Below, piece by piece: positions 46,147 to 53,968 of a stretch of DNA of 64,000 nt. Source of the DNA: JAFLCL01 sp039809495 (GTDB lineage: Bacteria > Myxococcota_A > Polyangia > Polyangiales > Sandaracinaceae). Within the stretch, counting starts at the first letter, position 1. Each line of letters starts with the position of its first letter. Location: NCBI GenBank assembly GCA_039809495.1, contig JBDHVC010000009.1, positions 47,401 through 111,400 on the forward strand. Reading direction: 5' to 3'. A model generated the notes under the pieces. The model did not search any database. It had not been told where the DNA came from and saw only the letters and a list, made by a program, of their open reading frames with translations. A program made the position numbers and the translations under genes.

Positions 46147-48996
46147 TCAGCGGAGCTGTCGGCACTCGGTGACGAAGCGCCCCGTCCCACGCTCGACGCA
46201 GGCGTCGAACGCCTCGCGCGCGCCCGCTCGATCGCCGAGCTCCGAGCGAGCCGCGCCGAGGACGAGCCAGGCCTGCGCGAGGGTCGGATCGATCCCGGTC
46301 GCGCGCGCCGCGAGGTCCCGCGCGCGCTCCATGTTGGCGCGCCCCGGCCGGCCGACGAGGATGTAGGCGAGGCGGGTCAGCGCCTCCGCGCCGTTCGGGT
46401 TCAGCTCGATCGCGCGCTCGAGGAGCGGCATCTGGCGCGCGGCGGCGCGCGTCGCGATCGCCTGGGCGAGGACGGACTCGTAGCTCTCACTCGCCGCCGT
46501 CCCGGCCGCGGGCGGCTCGGGCACCGAGGGCGGGACCGTGGGCGCCACCTCGGTCGGCTCGGCGGTCGTCGTCGCCTCGGCCGTCGTCGCCTCGGTCGGC
46601 TCGGCCGTCGTCGCCTCGGTCGGCTCGGCCGTCGTCGCCTCGGCGGTCGTCGTCGCTTCGGCCGTCGTCGTCGCCTCATCGACGCTCGCCGCCTCCTCGG
46701 GCGTCGTCGCGCTCGGCGCGGGCGTGGGGTCGTGCGCGAGGGCCTCGCCCTCCTGGCGCGATGGGCTCGCGCTCGCGCCCGAGGTCGGCGTGATCTCCAT
46801 GAGCTGGACCGGCCCCGCCTGACCGAGCGGCGCGGGCGTCGGCATGACGTGGTTCTGGTAGTAGTAGAAGCCGAGGAAGATCACGACGCCCGCCGCCGCG
46901 ATCCCCGCGGTCGCCCACATGGCGCGCCGCGAGTTCTGCGACATCGGCTCGAGGGAGCGCTGGAGATCGGCGAAGTCGTCGTTCTCCGTGTCGCGCTCCT
47001 TCGCCTTGGCCGAGAAGAACTCCTCCGCGACGACGGCGTGGTCCCCCGTGCCGAGCGCGCGCATCTGCGCGGACTCCGTCATCGCGCTCTTGCGCTTGCG
47101 TCGCTCGCGGCGCTCGGCGCGCGAGCCTCCCGCGTCGTCGCCCTCGTCGTCGCTCGCCTCGTCCTCGCGCTTGACGCGCTCGTCGGCGCTCGGGCTCGCC
47201 TGGCTCTTCGCCTGGCTCTTCGCGTCCGCGGCGGCTCCCTCGGGGGCCTCGCCCTCGGCGAGCCTCGCCTCGCTCGCCTTCGCGGGCTCGGCGGGGTCGC
47301 TCGCCTCCAGGCTGGGGATGACGTCGCCGTTCGAGACGGCGTGCGTGAGCTGCCGCTTGGTCTGAGCGGGGAACTGGATCACGTTGCTCACCGACTCGTC
47401 GTGGAGCGCCTCGGTCGCGGCCTCCGGGAGCGCGGCTGGCTCGGCGACCTTCACTTCGGGCTCGAGCTCTCGGCTCACCTCGGGGGCGCGCGACGGACGA
47501 CCGGCGCCGCCCTTCTTCTTGTTCTTCTTGGCCATCTGATCCTCTCGATCCGAAATGCTGGTGGATGGGCTCGAAGGGGAGGGATCGAGGCCGTCGAGAG
47601 CCTCGATCGTCGCGGCCGGGGGCGGGGCCTCGAGCTCGGGGGGCGGGGGAGGGGCGGAAGCGAAGGCGTGCGCGGAGCGGGGGCTTCGTGGAGATGCTCG
47701 ATCGCCCTCCACGCTTGGGTCTTCCTGGTCGAGCGCCGGGCTCGAGGCCCGGCGCGCGGCCTCCTCGAAGCCGGGGCCGATGAGCGTCCGCTTCGGGGTA
47801 TGGGCTCGAGCCGATGCACTCGTCGTGCCGGTGTCGCTCGCCGAGCCTCCCGCGGGGATCGTGGCTGAAACCGGGCTCGGCGGTGGCACAATCGACGGAG
47901 GGTGTGGCACAGCTGGGTCAGTGTCGTCAGGTGGCTGACGAGGCGGCTCGAGCTCCGAGGCCGGGACGAGGCCATCGGCGCCGCCCAATTCGCCCTCGGT
48001 GCCATCGAGCGAGCCCAGCGCGTCGGGCGGCCTCAGGGTCCTCATCCGCTGCGAGGGCTGGATCACGCCTTCGAAGTAGAGCTTCGAGAGCGTCGAGAGG
48101 TTCTGGAGATCGTCGCCGGAGGCGGCGTCGACGACCTCGGCGAGCGTCCGCGTGCCGTCGAGCGTCTTGAGCAGCGGGTTGAGCTCGTCCGGGAGCTCCC
48201 CGAGCCGCGGCAAGAGCTCCGACTCGACGACCTCGAGCACCGCGTCGAGCGGCGGGAGCTGCTCGAGCAGGCGGCCCCACTCGTCGACGCGACGCATCCC
48301 CTCCATGAGCAGCCCCGTCGTCGGGACCTGGATGCGCGCCTCGCTGCGGATCGGCCGAAACTCGATGTCGAAGTCCCCCTCGCTCCAGAGCAAGAGGCGG
48401 TAGACCGCGCGCTCGCCGTGGATCGTGCCGACCTCGGCGTCGAGGATCTGGCCATCGCGGAAGGTGATCGTGCCGCTCCCATGCGGCCCTCTCACGTCGA
48501 GCACGCCCGACTTGCGGCTCACGTCGATCGTCTGGAGCAGATCGATGAGGCCCATGTCCTCGAGCGAGCCCGTGAAGCGCGTCTTCGCGAGCGAGGAGCG
48601 CCCTCGCGCGAACGAGTCGCGCTCGCGACGGTTCAGCGAGAGGTGGATGCGCGCGAGGATCTCCTTCGTGTAGATCGGCTTGGTGAGGTAGTCCTCCACG
48701 CCGAGCTGGAGGCCTCGCACCTTGCTCTCGATCGACGTGTCGCTCGAGAGGAACATGATCGGGATCGAGGCCCAGTCGGGGTTCGCGTGGAGCGCCTGGA
48801 CGAGCGCGAAGCCGTCCAGTTCCGCGAGGCGCGTCTCGCTGAGGATCAGATCCGGCTGCGCGTACTCGAGCGCCTCGAGCGCTTCGCGCGCGCTGCCACA
48901 GCTCGTGAGGTTGTAGCCGGCCTTTCGCAGGCTCACCTCGAGCACGCGCAAGCTTCGGACGTCGCCGTCCACGAGGAGGAGGCTCTTCTTCGCCAC
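46147..48996 (-). CDS. Receiver-like / DUF4388 / transmembrane / TPR-like protein
   Basis: 949 residues. Residues 1-120 are a response-regulator receiver fold. Asp10/Asp12 and Lys106 (YLTKPI) are present, but the phosphoacceptor position reads LILSETRL with Glu54 instead of Asp, so it cannot be phosphorylated normally and may be locked on. A DUF4388 domain follows (about 140-240: TGSLEDMGLIDLLQ, SGTITFRDGQILDAEVG). Then come long Pro/Ser and charged disordered regions, one helix (ATAGIAAAGVVIFLGFYYY), a Thr/Ala/Glu repeat (EATTTAEATT) and a C-terminal TPR-like section (AIELNPNGAEAL). An internal ATG at 47535 (MAKKNKKKGG) has GAGAGGA just upstream and could start a 462-residue second product. 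Confidence 0.88.
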   Translation of the reverse strand: MAKKSLLLVDGDVRSLRVLEVSLRKAGYNLTSCGSAREALEALEYAQPDLILSETRLAELDGFALVQALHANPDWASIPIMFLSSDTSIESKVRGLQLGVEDYLTKPIYTKEILARIHLSLNRRERDSFARGRSSLAKTRFTGSLEDMGLIDLLQTIDVSRKSGVLDVRGPHGSGTITFRDGQILDAEVGTIHGERAVYRLLLWSEGDFDIEFRPIRSEARIQVPTTGLLMEGMRRVDEWGRLLEQLPPLDAVLEVVESELLPRLGELPDELNPLLKTLDGTRTLAEVVDAASGDDLQNLSTLSKLYFEGVIQPSQRMRTLRPPDALGSLDGTEGELGGADGLVPASELEPPRQPPDDTDPAVPHPPSIVPPPSPVSATIPAGGSASDTGTTSASARAHTPKRTLIGPGFEEAARRASSPALDQEDPSVEGDRASPRSPRSAHAFASAPPPPPELEAPPPAATIEALDGLDPSPSSPSTSISDREDQMAKKNKKKGGAGRPSRAPEVSRELEPEVKVAEPAALPEAATEALHDESVSNVIQFPAQTKRQLTHAVSNGDVIPSLEASDPAEPAKASEARLAEGEAPEGAAADAKSQAKSQASPSADERVKREDEASDDEGDDAGGSRAERRERRKRKSAMTESAQMRALGTGDHAVVAEEFFSAKAKERDTENDDFADLQRSLEPMSQNSRRAMWATAGIAAAGVVIFLGFYYYQNHVMPTPAPLGQAGPVQLMEITPTSGASASPSRQEGEALAHDPTPAPSATTPEEAASVDEATTTAEATTTAEATTAEPTEATTAEPTEATTAEATTTAEPTEVAPTVPPSVPEPPAAGTAASESYESVLAQAIATRAAARQMPLLERAIELNPNGAEALTRLAYILVGRPGRANMERARDLAARATGIDPTLAQAWLVLGAARSELGDRAGAREAFDACVERGTGRFVTECRQLR

Positions 48997-49056
48997 TCGA
49001 GCGGAAGTCTGGTCGGCTTCGCGCCCACTTGTAAAGCGGGCAGGGTGGGATCGGCC

Positions 49057-49086
49057 TTGACCCGTCCCGCCGCGTCTTCGTATCGT
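49057..49086 (+). promoter_or_regulatory. Probable sigma-70-type promoter
   Basis: TTGACC (49057-49062), 18-bp spacer, TATCGT (49081-49086). It lies 50 bp before the ATG at 49137 and in the 140-bp divergent region with the receiver-like gene. Confidence 0.55.
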
Positions 49087-49136
49087 CCGCCAGCGTTCGC
49101 GCGATCTCGTGCGCGCGGACGACGAGGAGCCCCTCC

Positions 49137-49586
49137 ATGTCGCGTCAGCCCACCCCGATCGCTCTCGCTCGTCGCTCTCGCCTCCCCGCCATCCTGCGCG
49201 CCGCCGCGGGCGCCAGCCTCGTCCTCGCGGCGTCGGCCACCGTCGGATGCGGCGAGCAGGCCGGAGGCGCGATGGAGGTCTGGAACATCGAGCCGCGGAT
49301 CGGCGGGACGGCGGGCGAGCAGGCCGTGCGCATCACGGGCCGCAACTTCCGCCAGGACGTCGGCTACACCGTCTACTTCGGGCCCAACCGCGCGACGTCG
49401 GTGCTGATCGCCGACACCTCGACGCTGATCGTCACGACGCCGCAGCACGACATGGGGCCCGTGGACGTCGTCGTCGCCTCCGAGGCGGGCCCCGCGTTCC
49501 GCATCCAGCAGGGATATACCTTCAGCGATCAGGCGGCGGGACAGCTCCAGGCGGGCCCGAACCAAGGGCCGCGCGCGCGCCCCTGA
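49137..49586 (+). CDS. Lipoprotein with IPT/TIG domain
   Basis: 149 residues. The signal peptide has a long basic n-region and ends in TVGC (Cys38). The mature domain (WNIEPRIGGTAGEQAVRITGRNFRQDVGYTVYFG, then TLIVTTPQHDMGPVDVVV) is an IPT/TIG immunoglobulin-like fold found in surface and cell-contact proteins. A single domain, so probably a small structural or adhesive lipoprotein. GAGGAG precedes the ATG. The stop begins TGACAGCGCGC, the motif shared with the palindromes described elsewhere. Confidence 0.85.
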   Translation: MSRQPTPIALARRSRLPAILRAAAGASLVLAASATVGCGEQAGGAMEVWNIEPRIGGTAGEQAVRITGRNFRQDVGYTVYFGPNRATSVLIADTSTLIVTTPQHDMGPVDVVVASEAGPAFRIQQGYTFSDQAAGQLQAGPNQGPRARP

Positions 49587-49648
49587 CAGCGCGCGTCACT
49601 CGAGGTGCCGCGCGAAGGCGAGCCGCGCGATCGCTCGGGCCTCGAGGC

Positions 49649-50812
49649 TCACGGGATGCGCGTGCCCGTGACGTCGACGCGGCCCTCGAGACAGCCGAAG
49701 ATGCTGCCCAGGCCGCCGAGGTTCGCCGTGAAGCTCCCGGAGAAGTGATCGGAGTCGGTGAAGGTGACGTCGAGCGTGTACCGCTCGGTCGTTCCACCCG
49801 GGACGGTCGCCGTCGCGGTCACGCTCGGGCAGCTCGCCGTCGCGTCCGAGAGCGTCCCGAAGTGCGCGTGGCCCGGGCTCCTCGGCGTGACGATCGTCTG
49901 CCCCGCGACGATGGCGACGTCGATGGCCGAGAAGTCGTAGTCGACCTGGTTGTTGCCCTCGCTGTCGGGGATGCACGCGTTCTCGAGCGACGTGGAGAGG
50001 GTGAACGAGCCCGTGCAGTCGATCGTGCCCATGCACCCGCACGTCGGCGTCGCCGCGTCGCAGGTGTAGACGCAGCCGGTCGCGGGCGCGCAGGTGTCGA
50101 TGGTGCAGGGATCGGAGTCGTCACAGCGGACCGCCATCGTCGCGGGCGCGCAGCCGAGCTCTGGGATGCAGCGCTCACGACCGTTGCAGAAGTCGCCGTC
50201 CTGGCAGTCGTCGTCGGTGTGGCACGCCATCGACGCGTAGCAGCCCGTCGCCGTGCATCGCTCGCCCGCGGCCTCGTCGCAGAGGCTGTCGAGGGGGCTG
50301 TGCTCGCAGCGCCCGGCGGTGGAGCAGGTGTCCACGGTGCAAGCGACGTGATCGTCGCACGCGTCGCTCGAGGTGCAGCGCGTCTCTCCCGCGGTGCAGC
50401 CGACCCCGATCGTGCAGCTGGGAGCGCTCGGCTCGGTGCAGAGCTCGTCGATCGCGGTGTAGGAGCAGACGTTGCCCGCGGCGCAGGCGTCGAGGGTGCA
50501 CGCGATGGCGTCGTCGCAGTCCGCGTCCTCGTCGCAGGGGCGGCTCGTCGAGCAGCCCACCCCCGCGACGCAGTGCTCACCCGCGCCCGTGCAGCGCGCG
50601 TCGATGGGGGTGTGCGAGCAGACGTTGCCCGCGGCGCACGTGTCCACGGTGCACGCGATCGCGTCGTCGCACTCGGTGCTCGTCGTGCACCGCCGGCCGG
50701 AGCCGGCGTCGCCATCGCTCGCCTCGCCGCGGTTGCCACAGCCCGAGGCGAGCAGGCCGAAGAGCGCGATGAGCGCGAGCGGAGGGATCATCGAGCGGGG
50801 GGTCTCTCGCAT
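49649..50812 (-). CDS. Cys-rich secreted lipoprotein, paralogue 1
   Basis: 387 residues from the ATG at 50812 (signal to LASGC, Cys25, with GGACAGG upstream). An ATG at 50854 overlaps the upstream stop (ATGA) and would add 14 residues. Modules of the type C-D-D-x-x-A-C-T-x-D-T-C repeat about six times through residue ~250. A C-terminal beta domain follows (GSFTLSTSLENACIPDSE, later HFSGSFTANLGG). These Cys-rich modules are frequent in myxobacterial exported proteins. Function unknown. It is a tandem relative of the gene just upstream. Confidence 0.85.
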   Translation of the reverse strand: MRETPRSMIPPLALIALFGLLASGCGNRGEASDGDAGSGRRCTTSTECDDAIACTVDTCAAGNVCSHTPIDARCTGAGEHCVAGVGCSTSRPCDEDADCDDAIACTLDACAAGNVCSYTAIDELCTEPSAPSCTIGVGCTAGETRCTSSDACDDHVACTVDTCSTAGRCEHSPLDSLCDEAAGERCTATGCYASMACHTDDDCQDGDFCNGRERCIPELGCAPATMAVRCDDSDPCTIDTCAPATGCVYTCDAATPTCGCMGTIDCTGSFTLSTSLENACIPDSEGNNQVDYDFSAIDVAIVAGQTIVTPRSPGHAHFGTLSDATASCPSVTATATVPGGTTERYTLDVTFTDSDHFSGSFTANLGGLGSIFGCLEGRVDVTGTRIP

Positions 50813-50850
50813 GGCCTGTCCTTCGGGGCGTTGCTCGCCACGAGCGAGCG

Positions 50851-51729
50851 TCATCGTAGGAGCGTGACGGATCGGCTCTGATCGGCGCACGGGGCGCAGC
50901 CCGCGTCGAAGCTCGCGGTGAAGGTCCCGACGCCCTGGTTGCCGCACGAGAACGAGCCGACGAGGCGGAAGTGCGCGCAGCCGCGGTCCTCGCGGACGTC
51001 GAAGTCCGCGCCGCTCGGCGCGGGGCTCTGGGTCATCGTGATGCCGGTCGCGCGCGCGGTGAGCGTGCCGCCCGTGATCGAGAACGTGATGGGGCTCGCC
51101 GTGTAGGTCGGGATGACCGCGCAGCCCTGCGAGGGGGCCATCGGGACGACGAACGAGCTCGCGTAGACCTCGCTCGCGACGAACGGGGTGCAGAGCGGGC
51201 CGGCGTCGGTGCCGCTGAAGCCCCCGTCGCAGATCGGCCGAAAGACGCAGTCGTCGGTCGCGTCGCTGCACGAGTCCTCCGTGCAGGCGTTGCCGTCGTC
51301 GCAGACGTAGGGCTCGGGGACGCGACACGCGCCGAGCAGGCAGACCTCGACGCCCGTGCATCGCCGGTGATCGTCGCAGTCCGCGTTCGTCGTGCACTCG
51401 GTCGGCGTCCCGCCGACGCAGCCGCGGCCGACCACGCAGCGCTCGTCCTCGGCGCACATCGCGTCGATCGCCCGGTGCTCGCAGACGTTGCCGACCGCGC
51501 ACGCGTCGAACGTGCACGCGATGCCGTCGTCACACTCCGCGCTCGTCGCGCACGACGCGATCGTCGGCGCGTCGTGGCCTGCGTCGCGCGAGGGGCTCGA
51601 CGCGTCGGGCGAGGCGGCGCTCTCGCGCGCGCACCCGTCGAGCGCCAAAGAGGCGCCGAGGATCGCGCCGAGGACGAGCGCTCGCGCGAGGATCGAGCGA
51701 CGCGGGGAGCCGCCCCACGAGCCAAGCAT
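50851..51729 (-). CDS. Cys-rich secreted lipoprotein, paralogue 2
   Basis: 292 residues from the ATG at 51729. The signal has a basic n-region (SPRRSILAR) and ends in LDGC (Cys33). About three Cys-rich modules (ECDDGIACTFDACAVGNVCEHRAID and similar) are followed by a beta domain ending in AGCAPCADQSRSVTLLR. Its module order and C-terminal domain parallel the downstream gene, which suggests local duplication with loss or gain of modules. Divergent from the gene at 51831 across 101 bp. Confidence 0.85.
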   Translation of the reverse strand: MLGSWGGSPRRSILARALVLGAILGASLALDGCARESAASPDASSPSRDAGHDAPTIASCATSAECDDGIACTFDACAVGNVCEHRAIDAMCAEDERCVVGRGCVGGTPTECTTNADCDDHRRCTGVEVCLLGACRVPEPYVCDDGNACTEDSCSDATDDCVFRPICDGGFSGTDAGPLCTPFVASEVYASSFVVPMAPSQGCAVIPTYTASPITFSITGGTLTARATGITMTQSPAPSGADFDVREDRGCAHFRLVGSFSCGNQGVGTFTASFDAGCAPCADQSRSVTLLR

Positions 51730-51830
51730 GCGGAGATGGTATTCGCTCGCGCTCGGGCGGGTCAACGCGGACGAGGCGCGCGGAGCAGGGGCTCTCGCAA
51801 ACGCGCGCGCTTCTTCGCTACGCTCGGGCG

Positions 51831-52910
51831 ATGATCGCCAGGTCGCGGCTCCCCGCCGTCGCGCTCGCCCTGCTCGCCTCCCTCGCCTCGTCGCCCGCCG
51901 CGGCGCAGCTCACGCTCGCGCAGGACACGCTCTCGGCCGAGTCTCCGGCCGCGGCGCTCTGCGGCTTCTGCGGCGGCGAGGGGTTCGGCGTCGTGTTCCG
52001 GGAGCTCCCCGCGCCCGCCCGCGGGCTCCAGCCCGAGGACTTCCCCCTCACGCTCCGCGCGATCGAGGTCGCGCTCGGGGCCGCGCACCTCGACGGAACG
52101 ACGTGCGTGAGCGTCGCCGAGGGGGGCACCGCGCACGTCGATCTGCGCCTCTACGCCGGGGTCACGCCCGACGAGGCGCGGCTCGCGGAGGCGATGGGCG
52201 ACGAGCCGTGGCCGGGCACCGGGGAGGAGCTGGTCTTCGCCGCGGACGACGTCCCGATCGAGCTCTCGATCCCCGCGACGGGGAGCATGGGCTTCTCCCT
52301 CCAGCTCAACCGCCTCGAGGTGCTCGACGAGGGCTCGATGCCCATCCGCGTCCTGCCTCCGTTCAGCTACCTGCGCGCCTTCGTGAGGCTGCACGACAGC
52401 GCCTCGCCCGGGCCGAGCTGCGCGGCCTCGTCCGACGGGAGCCCGCTCCGCGACGACGGGCGCATCGCCTCGCGGCGGAGCTACATCCTCGCGAACGATC
52501 GCGGCTTCGTCTGGAACGAGGAGGTCGGCGTGAACGGCGACTGGGCGATCCGCCTCGAGGTGCTCCCGGCGATCCCGAGCGCCGTCGACGCGGGCCGGGG
52601 CGACGCGGCGCTCGCCCTCGACGCGGCGGCGCTCGAGGACGCGAGCGCGAGCGCGGACGCGGCGGCGCTCGACGCGAGCGCGGCGATGGACGCCGGCCCC
52701 GTGTCGATCGGGGGCGCTGGCGGGTGCGCGTGCGCGAGCGTGGGGGCCGCACGCGCGCGCGGCGGGGCGACGCCGATCCTCACCCTCGCGCTGCTGCTCG
52801 CGGCGCTCGCGGCTCAGGGCGTCGTCGGAGGCGGCTTCATCCGCAGGCCCCGGAGGAGGGCGATCGATCCGGCTAGCAGCGGGAAGGCGCCGAGGATCAC
52901 GGCGAAGTAG
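51831..52910 (+). CDS. Secreted protein with MYXO-CTERM-like C-terminus
   Basis: 359 residues. Sec signal (LPAVALALLASLASSPAAAQ). The main body is a beta-rich domain with paired cysteines (LCGFCGGEG) that I do not recognise, followed by an Ala/Asp linker. The C-terminus has GGCACASVGAARARG, a hydrophobic helix (LTLALLLAALAAQGVVGG) and FIRRPRRR, the pattern of MYXO-CTERM sorting segments cleaved by a rhombosortase/myxosortase-like enzyme. Another 17 residues follow the basic cluster, and their codons overlap the convergent gene 52814-53209 by 97 bp. Confidence 0.82.
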   Translation: MIARSRLPAVALALLASLASSPAAAQLTLAQDTLSAESPAAALCGFCGGEGFGVVFRELPAPARGLQPEDFPLTLRAIEVALGAAHLDGTTCVSVAEGGTAHVDLRLYAGVTPDEARLAEAMGDEPWPGTGEELVFAADDVPIELSIPATGSMGFSLQLNRLEVLDEGSMPIRVLPPFSYLRAFVRLHDSASPGPSCAASSDGSPLRDDGRIASRRSYILANDRGFVWNEEVGVNGDWAIRLEVLPAIPSAVDAGRGDAALALDAAALEDASASADAAALDASAAMDAGPVSIGGAGGCACASVGAARARGGATPILTLALLLAALAAQGVVGGGFIRRPRRRAIDPASSGKAPRITAK

Positions 52911-53209
52911 AGGTTGTTGTCGGCCTCCTCGGCCCCTTGGGCGCGGAGCGCCGCGGCGAACTCCGGGTCGGCGAAGCGCACCGCCTCATCGACGTTGCGC
53001 ATCCCCAAGACGTAGCCGAGGACGCCGGAGCCCACGAGGAGCCCGGCGAGCACGAGCGTCGTGACGCCGAGCGCGAGCGTGAGCCCTCGCCTCGAGCCGA
53101 ACGTCGTGACGACGGCGCCGATCGCGAGGGGGTGCGTGACGAGCGCGATGAGCAGCATCACGTACATCGCGAAGCCGCCCTCGCGGATATAGTCGAACAA
53201 GAACGTCAT
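52814..53209 (-). CDS. Small inner-membrane protein, MotA/TolQ-like N-terminus
   Basis: 131 residues with three hydrophobic helices. The start MTFLFDYIREGGFAMYVML resembles the first helix of MotA/TolQ/ExbB-type proteins, but the family's cytoplasmic domain is missing, so it is only an analogue. A middle loop (VDEAVRFADPEFAAALRAQG) is probably exposed. The 3' end overlaps the convergent gene by 97 bp. Confidence 0.75.
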   Translation of the reverse strand: MTFLFDYIREGGFAMYVMLLIALVTHPLAIGAVVTTFGSRRGLTLALGVTTLVLAGLLVGSGVLGYVLGMRNVDEAVRFADPEFAAALRAQGAEEADNNLYFAVILGAFPLLAGSIALLRGLRMKPPPTTP

Positions 53210-53322
53210 GGGGCCTCCTCGTCGTCGCCCTTCTTACGACACGCGAGGGCGCGCTCTGGTTCCGACCGACCGCCGCGCGGGCGTCGAGCCGCACCCGGCG
53301 TCGCTCCGAGCGCGCCGGAGGA

Positions 53323-53517
53323 TCAGAAGCGCAGGAGCGAGCGCAGCGTGGACGCGAGGCTCTTTCTCCGCTCCCCGTGGCTCGCGCGATCCGTCGACTC
53401 CCGGCGCTCGACGGTGCTCTTGCGGCGCTCGCGCTGGACGAAGCTCGCGGCCTTCCAGGTGGCCTTCGCGGGCGGCAAGCGGTCGAGGGTGTCGTCTCTC
53501 GTGATCGGGCTCGGCAT
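53323..53517 (-). CDS. Short basic protein, hypothetical
   Basis: 64 residues from the ATG at 53517 (MPSPITRDDTLDRLPPAK). Nearly every codon ends in G or C, as in the real genes around it, and the product is strongly basic (RERRKSTVERRES), with no signal or membrane segment. It has no recognised relative. It could be a small nucleic-acid-binding protein or a chance frame, and the codon pattern favours a gene. Confidence 0.45.
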   Translation of the reverse strand: MPSPITRDDTLDRLPPAKATWKAASFVQRERRKSTVERRESTDRASHGERRKSLASTLRSLLRF

Positions 53518-53642
53518 GCGCGGAGCTTCGGGCGTGGGCCGTCGCGAGGCAACAAAGCGGTCGTGCCCCGCACTTTTCTTGACCGCGGATCCGCGCTTCG
53601 GCACCAACGAGGGGCGTGCCTTCCACGCACCGAGGAGTCGCC

Positions 53643-53876
53643 ATGAACAAGTCCGCCCTTCTTGCCCGAGTCCGCTCGCTCGTCGCCGACGTCACCCGCG
53701 CTCGCTTCGCTGGCGGAGCGTACGCCAAGATGATGCGCGCCCACGGCTACGCGGACGGTTACATGGCGGCGCTGCTCGACGCGGGGCTGGTCGAGCGCGC
53801 CGAGATGCTCCGCATCGTCGGGAGCGCGCGCGCGGACGTCGTCGCCGCCGACGTCGAGCTGGCCCCGGCCGAGTGA
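53643..53876 (+). CDS. Small hypothetical protein
   Basis: 77 residues from the ATG at 53643, preceded by GAGGAG. Sequence MNKSALLARVRSLVADVTRA, then GAYAKMMRAHGYADGYMAALLDAGLVER. It is helical, without signal or membrane segment. The repeated Tyr/Ala/Gly helix looks like a small dimer-forming regulator, but no family is recognised. The stop starts TGACGGCGCGC and a clean terminator follows 42 bp later. Confidence 0.65.
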   Translation: MNKSALLARVRSLVADVTRARFAGGAYAKMMRAHGYADGYMAALLDAGLVERAEMLRIVGSARADVVAADVELAPAE

Positions 53877-53918
53877 CGGCGCGCTCCGGGCTCTGCGTTC
53901 ACGCTCGAGCATGACGAA

Positions 53919-53942
53919 GCCCGCTCGATCGCTCGAGCGGGC
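53919..53942. terminator. Bidirectional terminator hairpin
   Basis: GCCCGCTCGA (53919-53928) pairs perfectly with TCGAGCGGGC (53933-53942) around TCGC. It lies between the convergent genes ending at 53876 and 53969. Confidence 0.8.
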
Positions 53943-53968
53943 CTCGCGTGGGAGCCGAGCGTCGGGGC

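Noticed and set aside
46538..46690. Thr/Ala/Glu codon repeats as a possible separate repetitive element
   Set aside because: Irregular units that fit a disordered extracytoplasmic linker within the receiver-like protein.
49584..49651. Stop-to-stop palindrome between the convergent genes ending at 49586 and 49649
   Set aside because: Only the left end carries TGACAGCGCGC. The right end at the opposing stop does not pair with it, so it is not listed as a full palindrome.
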